Notes: generated by a model not told the origin, from the letters alone. A stretch of 50,041 nucleotides of DNA from Burkholderiales bacterium (GCA_016191995.1 JACPVA010000191.1:1-50041), one strand, 5' to 3'; shown: positions 29,650-38,940, numbered from the stretch's first letter. Numbers and translations are program-made.

Positions 29650-29777
29650 TGTGGACAAGCGCTATTTTCGCCTGTCCGGTCAAGGTCTTAGAACGGCGGC
29701 AACCCTGTGCGCCAGGGCCGGACGGCGGCGCACGCCGGGATGAACAAGCGGCGCGAGCGGCGCGGGCTTGTGGACAA
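29650..29777. promoter_or_regulatory. DnaA boxes between dnaN and dnaA
   Basis: Two copies of TGTGGACAA, the reverse complement of the DnaA-box variant TTGTCCACA, lie at 29650-29658 and 29769-29777 in the 311-base dnaA-dnaN gap. A weaker TCTCCACAG occurs near 29798. Both strong boxes point the same way. They may belong to the origin or regulate dnaN. Confidence 0.7.
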
Positions 29778-29914
29778 GGTCCGGGTTGTGCCGATTCTCT
29801 CCACAGGCTTGCGCGCGGGCGCCGTGCCGAACTGCCCGCAGCCGGGCGGTTGCGCTCGGTGCGGGGCCGCGCGGGGATGGCCGATGGCGGCAGGGCAAGG
29901 GGCAAGGCCGGCGC

Positions 29915-31333
29915 TCAGCCCTTGAGCGTCTGTTCCAGCACGTGGAGCTGCTGATTCAGCTCGCCGTTCTTCTGCCGCTCGCCGCCGATCTTGCGCACCG
30001 CGTGCAGCACGGTCGTGTGGTCGCGCCCGCCGAACAGCTCGCCGATCTCGGGCAGGCTCTTCTGCGTCATCTCCTTGGCCAGGAACATCGCGATCTGGCG
30101 CGGCCGCGCGATCGACGCCGGGCGCTTCTTGCTGTACATGTCGGCGACCTTGATCTTGTAGAAGTCGGCCACCGTCTTCTGGATATTCTCGACCGAGATC
30201 TGGCGGTTGTGGATCGACAGCAGGTCCTTCAGCGCCTCGCGCGCCAGCGCGATCGTGATCTCCTTGTGGCTGAACTTGGCGTAGGCCAGCACCTTGCGCA
30301 GCGCGCCCTCCAGCTCGCGCACGTTGGCGCGCACGTTCTTGGCGACGAAGAAGGCGACGTCCTCGGGCATCTCGACGCCGTCGGCGCGCGCCTTGCTGAT
30401 CAGGATCGCGACCCGCATTTCCAGCTCGGGCGGCTCGATGGCCACCGTCAGCCCGGCGTCGAAGCGGCTCCTGAGCCTCTCGTCGATATCGGCCAGCCCC
30501 TTCGGGTAGGTGTCGCTGGTCATGATGATGTGCGCGCGCTTGGCCAGCAGCGCCTCGAAGGCGTTGAAGAACTCCTCCTGCGTGCGCTCCTTGCCGGCGA
30601 AGAACTGCACGTCGTCGATCAGCAGCAGGTCGAGCTGGTGGTACTTGGCCTTCAGCTCGTCGAAGGTCTTGCGCTGGTAGTTGCGCACGACGTCGCTGAT
30701 GAACTGCTCGGCGTGCAGGTACAGCACGCGGGCGTCCGGCCGGTCGGCCAGCAACGCGTTGCCGACCGCGTGCACGAGGTGGGTCTTGCCCAGGCCGACG
30801 CCGCCGTAGATGAAGAGCGGGTTGTACATCTGCCCCGGCGCGCCGGCGACGTGCAGCGCCGCGGTGCGCGCCATCTGGTTGGCGCGCCCAGGCACCAGGG
30901 TGTCGAAGGTCAGCGCCGGGTTGAGCTTGTGGCGCGTCGAGCTGGGCGGCGGGGTGATCGCGGCCGGGGTCTCGGCATCGCGGGCCGCTGCGGGCGGGGC
31001 GTCGGTCGCCTCCGACGGCGTCGGCGCTGCGGCAGGGCGCGCCGCGGGGGCCAGCGCAGCCGGCGTATGGCCGTCGCGTGGTGCCAGCGTCAGGTCCAGC
31101 CGCACCGGCTGACCGGCGAGTTCGCTGAGGACCGACTCGATGCGCCCGGCGTACTGGGTGCGGATCCAGTCGAGCTTGAATCGGTTCGGCACGCGCAGCT
31201 CGAGCCGGGTCGTGCCGGGATCGGCCGGGCGCGACTCGGCTGGCGGCAGCGGGCGGATCCAGGTGTTGAACTGTTGCGGCGGCAGCTCGGTGGCCAGGCG
31301 CTCGCAACCTCGTTGCCACAAATCGAGGCTCAT
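29915..31333 (-). CDS. dnaA: Chromosomal replication initiator DnaA
   Basis: A 472-residue AAA+ initiator that binds DnaA boxes and melts oriC. Domain I opens [28 protein letters not shown]. The proline/alanine-rich domain II spans about residues 85-140. The AAA+ domain has Walker [11 protein letters not shown] and Walker [11 protein letters not shown]. The DNA-binding domain IV ends in [15 protein letters not shown]. The start at 31333 matches the normal N-terminus. The frame is open 75 bases further upstream, but that would run into the promoter and DnaA box. Confidence 0.97.
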   Translation of the reverse strand: MSLDLWQRGCERLATELPPQQFNTWIRPLPPAESRPADPGTTRLELRVPNRFKLDWIRTQYAGRIESVLSELAGQPVRLDLTLAPRDGHTPAALAPAARPAAAPTPSEATDAPPAAARDAETPAAITPPPSSTRHKLNPALTFDTLVPGRANQMARTAALHVAGAPGQMYNPLFIYGGVGLGKTHLVHAVGNALLADRPDARVLYLHAEQFISDVVRNYQRKTFDELKAKYHQLDLLLIDDVQFFAGKERTQEEFFNAFEALLAKRAHIIMTSDTYPKGLADIDERLRSRFDAGLTVAIEPPELEMRVAILISKARADGVEMPEDVAFFVAKNVRANVRELEGALRKVLAYAKFSHKEITIALAREALKDLLSIHNRQISVENIQKTVADFYKIKVADMYSKKRPASIARPRQIAMFLAKEMTQKSLPEIGELFGGRDHTTVLHAVRKIGGERQKNGELNQQLHVLEQTLKG

Positions 31334-31399
31334 CGGTGCTGTGGAAATCTTCTTCGTGTGGGGGGCGCCGGACGGGCCGTCGGGCGCAGCAGGAAGCGG

Positions 31400-31428
31400 G
31401 TTATCCACAGTTTGCGGCCGCGGGTCAA
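31400..31428 (-). promoter_or_regulatory. dnaA promoter overlapped by a DnaA box
   Basis: On the minus strand TTGACC (31428-31423) is followed after exactly 17 bases by GATAAC (31405-31400), a plausible sigma-70 promoter for dnaA. The perfect DnaA box TTATCCACA (31401-31409 on plus) covers the -10 element, so DnaA binding should repress its own gene. Confidence 0.65.
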
Positions 31429-31462
31429 GCCCCGCGAAAGCCGCACGTTGCCGTGCAAGTGT

Positions 31463-31491
31463 TTGACCTGAAAAGAGTTTCTTGGTCTAAT
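31463..31491 (+). promoter_or_regulatory. Sigma-70 promoter of rpmH operon
   Basis: TTGACC at 31463-31468 and TCTAAT at 31486-31491 are separated by exactly 17 bases, a near-consensus sigma-70 promoter. It reads toward rpmH, leaving a leader of about 340 bases. Confidence 0.75.
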
Positions 31492-31839
31492 CGTCGGTTT
31501 CCCGAAGTCTTGCGGGTTTGACTTCGTCGCGGCTGCTCGCGGCTGCGTCGGGCTCCAGGGCTGCCAAGCGTTGTGGCGTGGCAACGTGCATGTCGGGCAC
31601 CAGGCGGCGGTCGTGCAGCCAGGAATGCCAGTCGATGCAGCGGAATCGCGACCGTGGCGCCGTCGAGACGTCGGGCCTGAACCTGCTGCCGAGCCTGGCG
31701 CGCGGCTCGCAACCCGCAACCGGCGCGGCGTGCCATGTGGCCGCAGGCGCCGGGGCGCGTGGCCCGATCGTCGACCCGAATCCATCCTCGCGCGGCCGAG
31801 CGCCGCATCCGCCATCATTCGAACCTCCCAGGAGCCAAC

Positions 31840-31971
31840 ATGAAGCGCACCTACCAGCCGTCCAAGGTCCGCCGCGCGCGCACGCACGGCTTTCTCGTGC
31901 GGATGAAGACGCGCGGCGGGCGTGCCGTGATCAACGCGCGTCGCGCCAAGGGCCGCAAGCGCCTGGCCTGA
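31840..31971 (+). CDS. rpmH: 50S ribosomal protein L34
   Basis: A 43-residue, highly basic ribosomal protein, [17 protein letters not shown] at the start and ending [10 protein letters not shown]. It is nearly invariant in proteobacteria. AGGAG just upstream (31829-31834) marks the ribosome-binding site and the ATG at 31840. First gene of rpmH-rnpA-yidD-yidC. Confidence 0.97.
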   Translation: MKRTYQPSKVRRARTHGFLVRMKTRGGRAVINARRAKGRKRLA

Positions 31972-32004
31972 GCGCCGTGTCCTGGCGGGTGCAGCGGGCC
32001 GGCC

Positions 32005-32475
32005 ATGGTGGCCCGACTTGTGCACAGCGCCGACTTCGAGCGTCTGCGCGCGACGCGGCCCTGGGCGCGCAGTGAGCACTTCGCCGTCCACCACCTGCCG
32101 ACGCGGCCTTTCGAGCGCCGGGGCAGCGACGGGCGCCCGGCGCCGGAAAACTTGTCCACAAGCCTGGATCACAAGTCGGACTCCTCTGTGGACAAGTCAG
32201 CCGACGCGCATTGGCTCGGATGCGTGCTGCCGAAGCGGCTGGCGCGCCGCGCCGTGACCCGAAACCTGCTGCGGCGCCAGATCCGCGCCGCGATGGCGCG
32301 GCACGAGGGTGAACTCGCGCCTGGGCTTTGGGTCGTGCGGCTGCGCGCGACATTCGCGCGCACGGACTACCCGTCCGCGGCCTCGCAGGCGCTGCGCCTG
32401 GTGGTGCGCGGCGAGCTCGACGCGCTGCTGGCGGCTGGCGCGGCGCGCGCAGCCGCCAGGGCACGATCGACTTGA
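32005..32475 (+). CDS. rnpA: Ribonuclease P protein component
   Basis: A 156-residue basic protein that binds the RNase P RNA and helps mature tRNA 5' ends. The conserved region is WLGCVLPKRLARRAVTRNLLRRQIRAA, containing the RNR-type motif, followed by DYPSAASQALRLVV. It is longer than the usual 115-125 residues: a poorly conserved insert (about residues 38-66, including NLSTSLDHKSDSSVDKS) sits before the core. The DNA for this insert carries two opposed DnaA boxes. Confidence 0.92.
   Translation: MVARLVHSADFERLRATRPWARSEHFAVHHLPTRPFERRGSDGRPAPENLSTSLDHKSDSSVDKSADAHWLGCVLPKRLARRAVTRNLLRRQIRAAMARHEGELAPGLWVVRLRATFARTDYPSAASQALRLVVRGELDALLAAGAARAAARARST
32018..32195. promoter_or_regulatory. 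DnaA boxes inside rnpA
   Basis: TTGTCCACA occurs at 32152-32160 and its inverse TGTGGACAA at 32187-32195, with 26 bases between them. A one-mismatch TTGTGCACA lies at 32018-32026. All are within the rnpA coding sequence, the strong pair falling in the variable insert. Confidence 0.7.
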
Positions 32476-32509
32476 CGCCGCCAAGACCGTGTCCGGCCTG
32501 AATCGCCCC

Positions 32510-32842
32510 ATGCACCCTGCACCGCCACGCCTGTGGCCGCGCCTGGCCCTGATCGGTCTGGTGCAGGGCTACCGGCTGCTGCTCAAGCCCTGGCTCGGCA
32601 ATGCCTGCCGTTTCGAGCCGACCTGCTCGCAGTATGCGCTGGACGCCTTGCGGCGGCACGGCGCGCTGGCGGGCAGCACGCTGGCTGCCGGCCGCGTGCT
32701 GCGCTGCCACCCCTGGTGCGACGGCGGGATCGACCCGGTCCCGGCGCGCGCCCCGGGGCTGTTCACGCGGCTCGGGCTCGCCGCCCGCGACGACGCACCC
32801 GCGGCGCCGAGCGCGACCGCGATCGACCGGAATCCTTCATGA
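32510..32842 (+). CDS. yidD: Membrane protein insertion efficiency factor YidD
   Basis: A 110-residue protein of the YidD family, thought to sit at the inner membrane and help YidC insert proteins. An N-terminal amphipathic stretch is followed by the signature CRFEPTCSQYALDALRRHG and the cysteine/histidine-rich LRCHPWCDGGIDPVP. The C-terminal 30 residues are variable. The stop overlaps the yidC start (ATGA). Confidence 0.93.
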   Translation: MHPAPPRLWPRLALIGLVQGYRLLLKPWLGNACRFEPTCSQYALDALRRHGALAGSTLAAGRVLRCHPWCDGGIDPVPARAPGLFTRLGLAARDDAPAAPSATAIDRNPS

Positions 32843-34533
32843 CCGACATTCGCCGCACCCTGCTGTGGGTGGTCTTCACGATGTCGCTCGTCCTGCTGTG
32901 GGACAAGTGGAATGCGCATACCGGGCAGCCGACGATCTTCGGCGGCGCGACGAGGCCGGCGGCGCAGGCGCCGGCTGCGGGCTCCGCGGCACCGGCTGCA
33001 CCGGCCGCGGCCGGCGTGCCGCAGCCGATCAGCGGCGCTGAGACGCCGGGCGCTGCAGCCGGGGTCCCGGCAGAGGGATCGGCCGCGGCCGCGGCCGCAG
33101 CCGAGCGCGTGACGGTGACGACCGACGCCGTACGCGCGACCTTTGACAGCCGCGGCGGCACGCTGGTCGGGCTGGAGCTGCTGGCCTTCGACGATGCGCA
33201 GGCGCCCGGGCGGCCGGTGCGGCTGATGGCGCAGGAAGGCACGCGCATGTACATGGCGCAGACCGGGCTGATCACGACCAGCGCCGGCCCGGCCCTGCCG
33301 AACCATCTGACGCCGATGCGCGTGCGCCCGGGGCCGCGCGAGCTGGCGAAGGATGCCAGGGAAGTGAGCGTCAGCTTCGAGACGACCGGCAGCGACGGCA
33401 TCGCGGTGATCAAGACCTACACCCTGCCGCGCGGCCGCTACGACATCACGGTCACGCACGAGCTGAGCAATGCCGGCAGCGCGCCGGTCGAGGCGCAGCT
33501 GTACCTGCAGCTCGCGCGCGACGGCAACCCGCCGCCCGGCGAGTCGTCGTTCTACTTCACCTTCACCGGCCCGGCGGTCTACACCGAGGCGAAGAAGTTC
33601 CAGAAGATCGATTTCAAGGATATCGCCAAGGGCGACGCGAAGCACGAGCGCAACGCCGACGAGGGCTGGATCGCGATGGTCCAGCATTACTTCGCGTCGG
33701 CCTGGCTGTTGCAGGCGGGGCAGGCGCGCGAGTTCCGCAGCGCCAAGGTCGGCGACGACCTGTATACGGTGGCGATGGTCACGCCGCTGGGGCTGCTCGA
33801 GCCCGGCGCGACGCGCAAGCACAGTGCGACGCTGTACGCCGGCCCGCAGCAGGAATATGTGCTGGCGGAGCTGGCGCCGGGGCTGGACCTGGTGAAGGAC
33901 TACGGCTGGTTCACGATCCTGGCCAAGCCGCTGTTCTGGCTGCTGACCCAGCTGTACGGGCTGATCGGCAACTGGGGCTGGGCGATCGTCGCGCTGGTCG
34001 TGGTGTTGAAGATCGCGTTCTACTGGCTCAATGCCAGCGCCTACCGATCGATGGCGAAGATGAAGGCGGTCGGCCCGCGGCTGACCGAGCTGCGCGAGCG
34101 CTACAAGGACAAGCCGCAGCAGATGCAGCAGGAGATGATGCGCATCTACCGCGAGGAGAAGGTCAACCCGCTCGGCGGCTGCCTGCCGATCCTGGTGCAG
34201 ATGCCGTTCTTCATCGCGCTGTACTGGGTGCTGCTGTCCAGCGTCGAGATGCGCAATGCGCCGTGGATCGGCTGGATCCGGGACCTGTCGGCGATCGACC
34301 CGTACTTCATCCTGCCGATCCTGATGACCGCCTCGTCGATGTTCCAGGTCTGGCTCAACCCGCGCCCGCCGGACCCGATGCAGGCCAAGCTGATGTGGTT
34401 CATGCCGCTGGCCTTCGGCGTCATGTTCTTCTTCTTCCCCGCCGGGCTGGTGCTGTACTGGCTGACGAACAATATCCTGTCGATCGCCCAGCAGTGGTGG
34501 ATCAACAAGCGGCTGGGGGTCTCGGGCAAGTAG
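32839..34533 (+). CDS. yidC: Membrane protein insertase YidC
   Basis: A 564-residue inner-membrane insertase acting alone or with SecYEG. An N-terminal signal anchor (LLWVVFTMSLVLLWDKW) leads to an Ala/Pro-rich linker, then the large periplasmic beta domain (about 85-340). The conserved five-helix core follows, with GGCLPILVQMPFFIALYWVLL and a final helix (FFFFPAGLVLYWLTNNILSIAQQ). The C-terminus is short and basic. It overlaps yidD by four bases. Confidence 0.96.
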   Translation: MTDIRRTLLWVVFTMSLVLLWDKWNAHTGQPTIFGGATRPAAQAPAAGSAAPAAPAAAGVPQPISGAETPGAAAGVPAEGSAAAAAAAERVTVTTDAVRATFDSRGGTLVGLELLAFDDAQAPGRPVRLMAQEGTRMYMAQTGLITTSAGPALPNHLTPMRVRPGPRELAKDAREVSVSFETTGSDGIAVIKTYTLPRGRYDITVTHELSNAGSAPVEAQLYLQLARDGNPPPGESSFYFTFTGPAVYTEAKKFQKIDFKDIAKGDAKHERNADEGWIAMVQHYFASAWLLQAGQAREFRSAKVGDDLYTVAMVTPLGLLEPGATRKHSATLYAGPQQEYVLAELAPGLDLVKDYGWFTILAKPLFWLLTQLYGLIGNWGWAIVALVVVLKIAFYWLNASAYRSMAKMKAVGPRLTELRERYKDKPQQMQQEMMRIYREEKVNPLGGCLPILVQMPFFIALYWVLLSSVEMRNAPWIGWIRDLSAIDPYFILPILMTASSMFQVWLNPRPPDPMQAKLMWFMPLAFGVMFFFFPAGLVLYWLTNNILSIAQQWWINKRLGVSGK

Positions 34534-34811
34534 GCCAACTGCGTCACGCGCGGCGCGCGCCACCCCCGGGACCGGGGGTTGAGATGCGGGCCGTGCAGGC
34601 CGAAGATGCGCACATGCGGGTCGACCCGGCCTGTGAGGGCTGGCTCGGGAGCGGAGTGTGACCGGACCGATCACCCGCCGGCATACCGCTCCGCCCGCGC
34701 CATCCAATCCTTCCGCCCCGATGCGCGCCCGCTGCCGACGCCGGCTGCGCGGGGGCGGTGTCGCTGAAGGGCGCGTGCGCCGACGCGCGGCGCCGTGACA
34801 ATCGGGGCAGG

Positions 34812-36302
34812 ATGCGCGCGCTCTCTCCCGGCCCCGATACCAAGCCCCGACCCGCCGCCGCTGCCGGCGGCGTGCCCTTGCGCGAGCCGCTGCCGCGCGA
34901 GCCGATCGCGGCGATCGCGACCGCACCCGGCCGCGGCGCGGTCGGCATCGTCCGCATCTCGGGGACCGGGCTGGCGCCGCTGGCGCGCGCGATCTGCGCG
35001 CGCGAGCTGGCGCCCCGGCATGCGCATTACGGCGCCTTCCTCGACGCCGACGGGCAGGCGATCGACCACGGGCTGGCGCTCTACTTCCCGGCGCCGCATT
35101 CGTATACCGGCGAGGACGTGCTCGAGCTGCAGGCGCATGGCGGCCCGGTCGTGCTGCAGCTGCTGCTGGCGCGCTGCCTGGCGCTGGCCGGGGCGCCCGG
35201 GGTACCGAGCGGGCTGCGGCTGGCGCGGCCGGGCGAGTTCAGCGAGCGAGCGTTCCTGAACGACAAGATCGACCTCGCGCAGGCGGAGGCGATCGCCGAC
35301 CTGATCGATGCCAGCACCGAGGCCGCGGCGCGCTCGGCCGCGCGCGCCGCCGCCGGCATCTTCTCGCAGCGCGTCGATGCGCTGGCGGCGCGGCTCGTCG
35401 AGCTGCGCGCGCTGGTCGAGGCGACGCTTGACTTCCCGGAGGAGGAGATCGACTTCCTGGAGTCGGCCGGCGCGCGCGCGCGCATCGACGGCGTGCTGGC
35501 GGCGCTCGACGAAATGGCCGCCGGTGCGCGCCAGGGCGCGCTGCTGCGCGAGGGGCTGCGCGTGGTGCTGGCGGGCCAGCCGAATGTCGGCAAGAGCAGC
35601 CTGCTCAATGCGCTGGCCGGCGCCGAGCTGGCGATCGTCACCCCGATCCCGGGCACGACGCGCGACCGCATCGGCGAGACGATCCAGATCGAGGGCGTGC
35701 CGCTGCACGTCGTCGACACCGCCGGGCTGCGCGAGGCCGCGCATGCGGCCGACGAGGTCGAGCGCCTGGGCATGGCGCGAAGCTGGGAGGCGATCCGCGA
35801 CGCCGACGCGGTCGTCTTCCTGCACGACCTGACGCGCCGCGGCGATCCGGCCTACGAAGCCGGCGAGACCGCGATCGCCGCCGAGCTGGCGGCGCATGGG
35901 CCGCCCGGCGCGGTGCTGCAGGTCTGGAACAAGGCCGATGCGGCGGGCGCCGAGGCCGACGCGGTCGCCGGCGAAGCGGGCGCGGCGGGCGCAGCCATCG
36001 TGCTGTCGGCGCGCAGCGGCCAGGGGCTGGATGCGCTGCGCCGGACGTTGCTCGAGCGCGCCGGCTGGCAGGCGCGGCCGGAGGGCGTCTTCATCGCCCG
36101 CGCGCGCCACCTGCACTCGCTCGGTGCGGCGCGCGCGCATGTCGCCGCCGCCGCCGCGCTGGCGGCGCAGCGCGACGCCGGGCTGGAACTGCTGGCCGAG
36201 GAACTGCGGCTGGCGCACCGGGCGCTGGGGGAGATCACCGGGCAGTTCGGCGCCGAGGAACTGCTGGGGGAGATCTTCGGGCGGTTTTGCATCGGGAAAT
36301 GA
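34812..36302 (+). CDS. mnmE: tRNA uridine-34 carboxymethylaminomethyl GTPase MnmE
   Basis: A 496-residue GTPase that, with MnmG, modifies the wobble uridine of several tRNAs. The N-terminal folate-binding domain has [20 protein letters not shown]. The G domain shows G1 [10 protein letters not shown]2 [10 protein letters not shown]3 DTAGLRE and G4 NKAD. The C-terminus is the conserved FCIGK, whose Cys is catalytic. The start at 34812 removes 18 non-homologous residues. Its 3' end is the insertion point of the adjoining integrative element, which leaves the reading frame and last five residues intact. Confidence 0.96.
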   Translation: MRALSPGPDTKPRPAAAAGGVPLREPLPREPIAAIATAPGRGAVGIVRISGTGLAPLARAICARELAPRHAHYGAFLDADGQAIDHGLALYFPAPHSYTGEDVLELQAHGGPVVLQLLLARCLALAGAPGVPSGLRLARPGEFSERAFLNDKIDLAQAEAIADLIDASTEAAARSAARAAAGIFSQRVDALAARLVELRALVEATLDFPEEEIDFLESAGARARIDGVLAALDEMAAGARQGALLREGLRVVLAGQPNVGKSSLLNALAGAELAIVTPIPGTTRDRIGETIQIEGVPLHVVDTAGLREAAHAADEVERLGMARSWEAIRDADAVVFLHDLTRRGDPAYEAGETAIAAELAAHGPPGAVLQVWNKADAAGAEADAVAGEAGAAGAAIVLSARSGQGLDALRRTLLERAGWQARPEGVFIARARHLHSLGAARAHVAAAAALAAQRDAGLELLAEELRLAHRALGEITGQFGAEELLGEIFGRFCIGK

Positions 36303-36335
36303 CATGGGTTCCTAGACCGTCCAACGGAATCTAGA
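36288..36335. other. attL: Candidate attL at the mnmE 3' end
   Basis: TGCATCGGG lies within the last codons of mnmE. At 36312-36334 a near-perfect palindrome reads CTAGA-CCGT-CCA-ACGG-AA-TCTAG. Its core is related to the sequence at 43964-43977. This is the left boundary of the element; the precise crossover could be in either shared block. Confidence 0.55.
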
Positions 36336-36345
36336 GAATGCACAC

Positions 36346-36372
36346 AAGCCGCTGTAACAAGCGGCTTTTTTG
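36346..36372 (+). terminator. Rho-independent terminator after mnmE
   Basis: An 8-bp perfect stem (AAGCCGCT at 36346-36353 with AGCGGCTT at 36360-36367), a six-base loop and a T-run to 36372. It ends the mnmE transcript and appears to be carried by the element rather than by the chromosome. Confidence 0.85.
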
Positions 36373-36381
36373 TTCCTACAA

Positions 36382-36475
36382 TGTCCAAGCTGGGACATAG
36401 AGAGCCGAGGGCTAGTGTGTCCAAGTACGTGTCCACGCGACCGCTTGGACACACGGACCCGGTTCTACTTGGACA
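36382..36475. promoter_or_regulatory. Left arm-type integrase repeats
   Basis: TGTCCAAG is at 36382 and 36418, TGTCCACG at 36430, and the inverted CTTGGACA at 36444 and 36468, all just before the integrase gene. Short repeats of this kind beside an integrase are typical arm-binding sites. The same octamer recurs twice near the right end. Confidence 0.65.
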
Positions 36476-36489
36476 CACGGAGGGCGGAC

Positions 36490-37701
36490 GTGGCACTGAC
36501 CGACACGGCGCTGAAAGCGCTGAAACCCAGGGATCGGCCCTACACGGTGGCCGACGACCGGGGCCTGTATGTGGAGGTCTTCCCGACCGGCGGCGTGGTG
36601 TGGCGCTACCGCTACCGGCTGAACGGCAAGGCCGAGAAGCTGACGCTGGGCAAGTACCCGGCCCTGACGCTCAAGAACGCCCGCATCAAGCGCGACGAAG
36701 CCGCGCAGACGGCGGCAATGGGCACGTCACCCGCTGGTCAGAAGCAACTGGCGAAGGCAGCGGCGGCCGACAACACCACCGTGTCGGAGTTCGGCGAACG
36801 GTTCTTCCGCGAGATCGTGGCGAAGGACCGCGCCGATCTGACGATCCCGCGCCGCTACTTCGACAAGAGCATCGTCCCCGCCATCGGCACGAAGCCGGTG
36901 CGCGACGTGACGACCGAGGACGTGCGGGCGATCATCTGGCGCAAGAAGGATGAGGGCTTCGACGCGGCGGCCGGGCAGGTGCGGGGCGTGCTCAAGCGGA
37001 TGTTCGACTACGCCATGACCGCCGGCCTGGTGCAGACGAATCCGGTGCTGGCGCTGCCCATGCGTCATGTCCACAAGGCGAAGGCCCGCGAGCGGGCGCT
37101 GTCGGGCGATGAGGTCAAGGTCTTCCTGACCGCTGCATTCGAGTCCAACATCCGGCGCCAGTTCAAGATCGGGCTGCATCTGATCCTGCTGACGATGGTC
37201 CGCAAGTCCGAACTGCTGCTGGCGCGCTGGGCGCATGTGGACTTCGAGGCGGCCGAGTGGCACATCCCGGCCGAGCATTCCAAGACCGGGAAGCCGCACA
37301 TCGTGTTCATGTCGCGGCAGGCCGTGGCGCTGTTCAAGGAATTGCAAGCGCTGGCCGGCGGCAGCGAGCTGGTGTTGCCGGGCCGGGGCAGCCTGACCAA
37401 GCCCTTCGCCCACAACGCGATCAACAACGCGCTGAAGGTGGCACTGAAGGGGCAAGCCATTCCCGCCTTCACGGTTCACGACCTGCGGCGCACCGCGTCA
37501 ACGCTGCTGCACGAAAACGGCTGGCCGTCCGACGTGGTGGAGAAGGCGCTGAACCACACCATCGGTGGCGTGCGCGGGGTCTACAACCGCGCCGAGTACG
37601 CGCCGCAGCGGCGCGAGATGCTGCAGTTCTGGGCCGACTACATCGAACAACTGATTACCACCGGCAAGGTGATCCTGGGGCGCTTCAAGCAAGTGGCCTG
37701 A
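36490..37701 (+). CDS. int: P4-type tyrosine integrase
   Basis: A 403-residue tyrosine recombinase. The N-terminal DUF4102-type arm-binding domain opens ALTDTALKALKPRDRPYTVADDRGLYVEV, then RYRLNGKAEKLTLGKYPALTL. The core-binding domain follows (FGERFFREIVAKDR). Catalytic residues are the first Arg in VRKSELLLARW (about 236), HDLRRT (about 329-332), the His in LNHTIGG, and the nucleophile Tyr in GVYNRAEY. The GTG start at 36490 is favoured by GGAGGG a few bases upstream. Its position and reading direction away from mnmE fit an integrase that uses the mnmE 3' end as attB. Confidence 0.93.
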   Translation: MALTDTALKALKPRDRPYTVADDRGLYVEVFPTGGVVWRYRYRLNGKAEKLTLGKYPALTLKNARIKRDEAAQTAAMGTSPAGQKQLAKAAAADNTTVSEFGERFFREIVAKDRADLTIPRRYFDKSIVPAIGTKPVRDVTTEDVRAIIWRKKDEGFDAAAGQVRGVLKRMFDYAMTAGLVQTNPVLALPMRHVHKAKARERALSGDEVKVFLTAAFESNIRRQFKIGLHLILLTMVRKSELLLARWAHVDFEAAEWHIPAEHSKTGKPHIVFMSRQAVALFKELQALAGGSELVLPGRGSLTKPFAHNAINNALKVALKGQAIPAFTVHDLRRTASTLLHENGWPSDVVEKALNHTIGGVRGVYNRAEYAPQRREMLQFWADYIEQLITTGKVILGRFKQVA

Positions 37702-37806
37702 CCCGTTCGCCACGCCTAGCCCGAGGCTGATCCCCGAGGGCGAAAACCGGGTGACCCTTCCCCGGCTGGCGTGGCACCCGATGAAGGGGCGCACGAAGGG
37801 GCGCTG

Positions 37807-38550
37807 ATGATCGACGGATACGACGCCAAGAGCTGCAACGCACTGCAACGCCCGTTCTATCGGCCGGTGGAAGCCGCGATTCGCTGGTGCAACCTGATCC
37901 AGCACGAAGGCCGCATCCTGCAATCGCTGGGCGAAGACCACATTCCGAAGACCGGGCAGTTTCCGCAGTGGCCGTGCCTTCAGGCGAACACTGAGAAGAT
38001 CCTCGACGCGATCCTGCACGGCGAGATTCCGCACGGCCGGGACGGAAAGACAGTAGCCGATGGCGACCATGTAGCCCGCGCGAGGTTGACCGTCCGACAT
38101 ACCGACCTGCGCGAGTGGATGGTGAAGTACCACCCCGGCAGCAAGCCGGCATTCCTGTTCGATGAAATCGAGCGCAGCGCGCATGCGGCGATCAACGCCG
38201 ATTCCTTCATGGCTTTGCAGGCTGACCGTGACGCGGCACGTGCAGAGCTTGAGAAGGCGCGCAAGTGGGGCGACGCCATCGTGAACGAGCGTGACGCCCT
38301 GTTGGGCGAACGAGACTCGCTGCGCGCGATGGTGGACAAGATGGCGGTGCCCGGCGAGCGGGCCGAAGCCACCTACCTGACGATCATCGGCGCCCTGCTG
38401 GAACTGGTGCGCAGCCCGCGCCCAGGCCGAGACAGTGACGCGGCAGTGATCCGCGAGCTGATCGACAACTACAGCGACAAGCCCGGCATTTCCAAGACCA
38501 CGCTTGAAGCCAAGTTCGCCGAGGCCCGGCGCCGGCTGAACTCGACCTGA
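37807..38550 (+). CDS. Unknown protein of the integrative element with coiled-coil segment
   Basis: A 247-residue protein that I do not recognise. The N-terminal half (SCNALQRPFYRPVEAAIRWC) is globular with a conserved-looking LPHGRDG-type region, and residues about 135-180 are strongly helical with many charged heptads (DRDAARAELEKARKW). A last part reads GISKTTLEAKFAEARRRL. Similar proteins sit beside AlpA and integrase genes in other elements from memory, but with no known function. The ATG at 37807 follows a GGGGCGC run. Confidence 0.6.
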   Translation: MIDGYDAKSCNALQRPFYRPVEAAIRWCNLIQHEGRILQSLGEDHIPKTGQFPQWPCLQANTEKILDAILHGEIPHGRDGKTVADGDHVARARLTVRHTDLREWMVKYHPGSKPAFLFDEIERSAHAAINADSFMALQADRDAARAELEKARKWGDAIVNERDALLGERDSLRAMVDKMAVPGERAEATYLTIIGALLELVRSPRPGRDSDAAVIRELIDNYSDKPGISKTTLEAKFAEARRRLNST

Positions 38551-38623
38551 CGCCCCGGCTGGGGTAGCTGCTGCCCCTGTTGGGGTGCGCCCGCGCGAGC
38601 GCGCCGATTTACTGCGAAGCCAT

Positions 38624-38644
38624 GTTCCCGGATGGTCCGGGAAC
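38624..38644. promoter_or_regulatory. Perfect 9-bp inverted repeat before alpA
   Basis: GTTCCCGGA (38624-38632) and TCCGGGAAC (38636-38644) flank a three-base loop directly upstream of the alpA ribosome-binding site. It could be an operator for AlpA or another regulator, or a hairpin acting on the mRNA. Confidence 0.55.
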
Positions 38645-38661
38645 CCCCAAAGAGGGCGAAC

Positions 38662-38940
38662 ATGGTTCAGCAAGTACAGCAGGCGCTTCCCGCGAACCTG
38701 ATCCTGCGGCGCAAGCAAGTCGAGGCCGCCACCGGCTATTCACGGTCCACGATCTACCTGCGCATCTCGCAAGGGCTGTTCGTCAGGCCGGTGAGCATCG
38801 GCGCACGCGCCGTGGGCTTCCCGGCCGGCGAGGTCGAGGCGATCAACGCGGCGCGCATCGCGGGCAAGAGCGAGGCCGACATCCGCGCCCTGGTGGCGAA
38901 GCTGCAGGCGGCGCGCAGTGCGGCGCGGGCTGTCGCGTGA
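38662..38940 (+). CDS. alpA: AlpA-family helix-turn-helix regulator
   Basis: A 92-residue DNA-binding protein of the AlpA/excisionase (MerR-like wHTH) group: LILRRKQVEAATGYSRSTIYLRISQGLFVRPVSIGARAVGFPAGEVEAI. In P4-type elements AlpA acts as excisionase or transcription activator of int. An AGAGGG ribosome-binding site supports ATG 38662. The inverted repeat just upstream may be its own operator. The C-terminal Ala-rich helix is longer than in short AlpA proteins. Confidence 0.88.
   Translation: MVQQVQQALPANLILRRKQVEAATGYSRSTIYLRISQGLFVRPVSIGARAVGFPAGEVEAINAARIAGKSEADIRALVAKLQAARSAARAVA

Larger units (their letters stand above)
31334..31839. promoter_or_regulatory. oriC: dnaA-rpmH intergenic region, candidate part of oriC
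   Basis: This 506-base divergent region lies between dnaA and rpmH, the usual place for oriC or its regulatory half. It holds one perfect DnaA box (TTATCCACA, 31401-31409), a weaker one (ATTTCCACA on minus, 31340-31348), and the promoters for both transcripts. The AT-richest part lies around 31455-31520. Only one perfect box is present, so the working origin may also use boxes in rnpA and the dnaA-dnaN gap. Confidence 0.6.

Noticed and set aside
36300..36380. tRNA gene as the attachment site of the element
   Set aside because: No tRNA fold or anticodon stem is visible; the hairpin there is a terminator and the site is the mnmE end.
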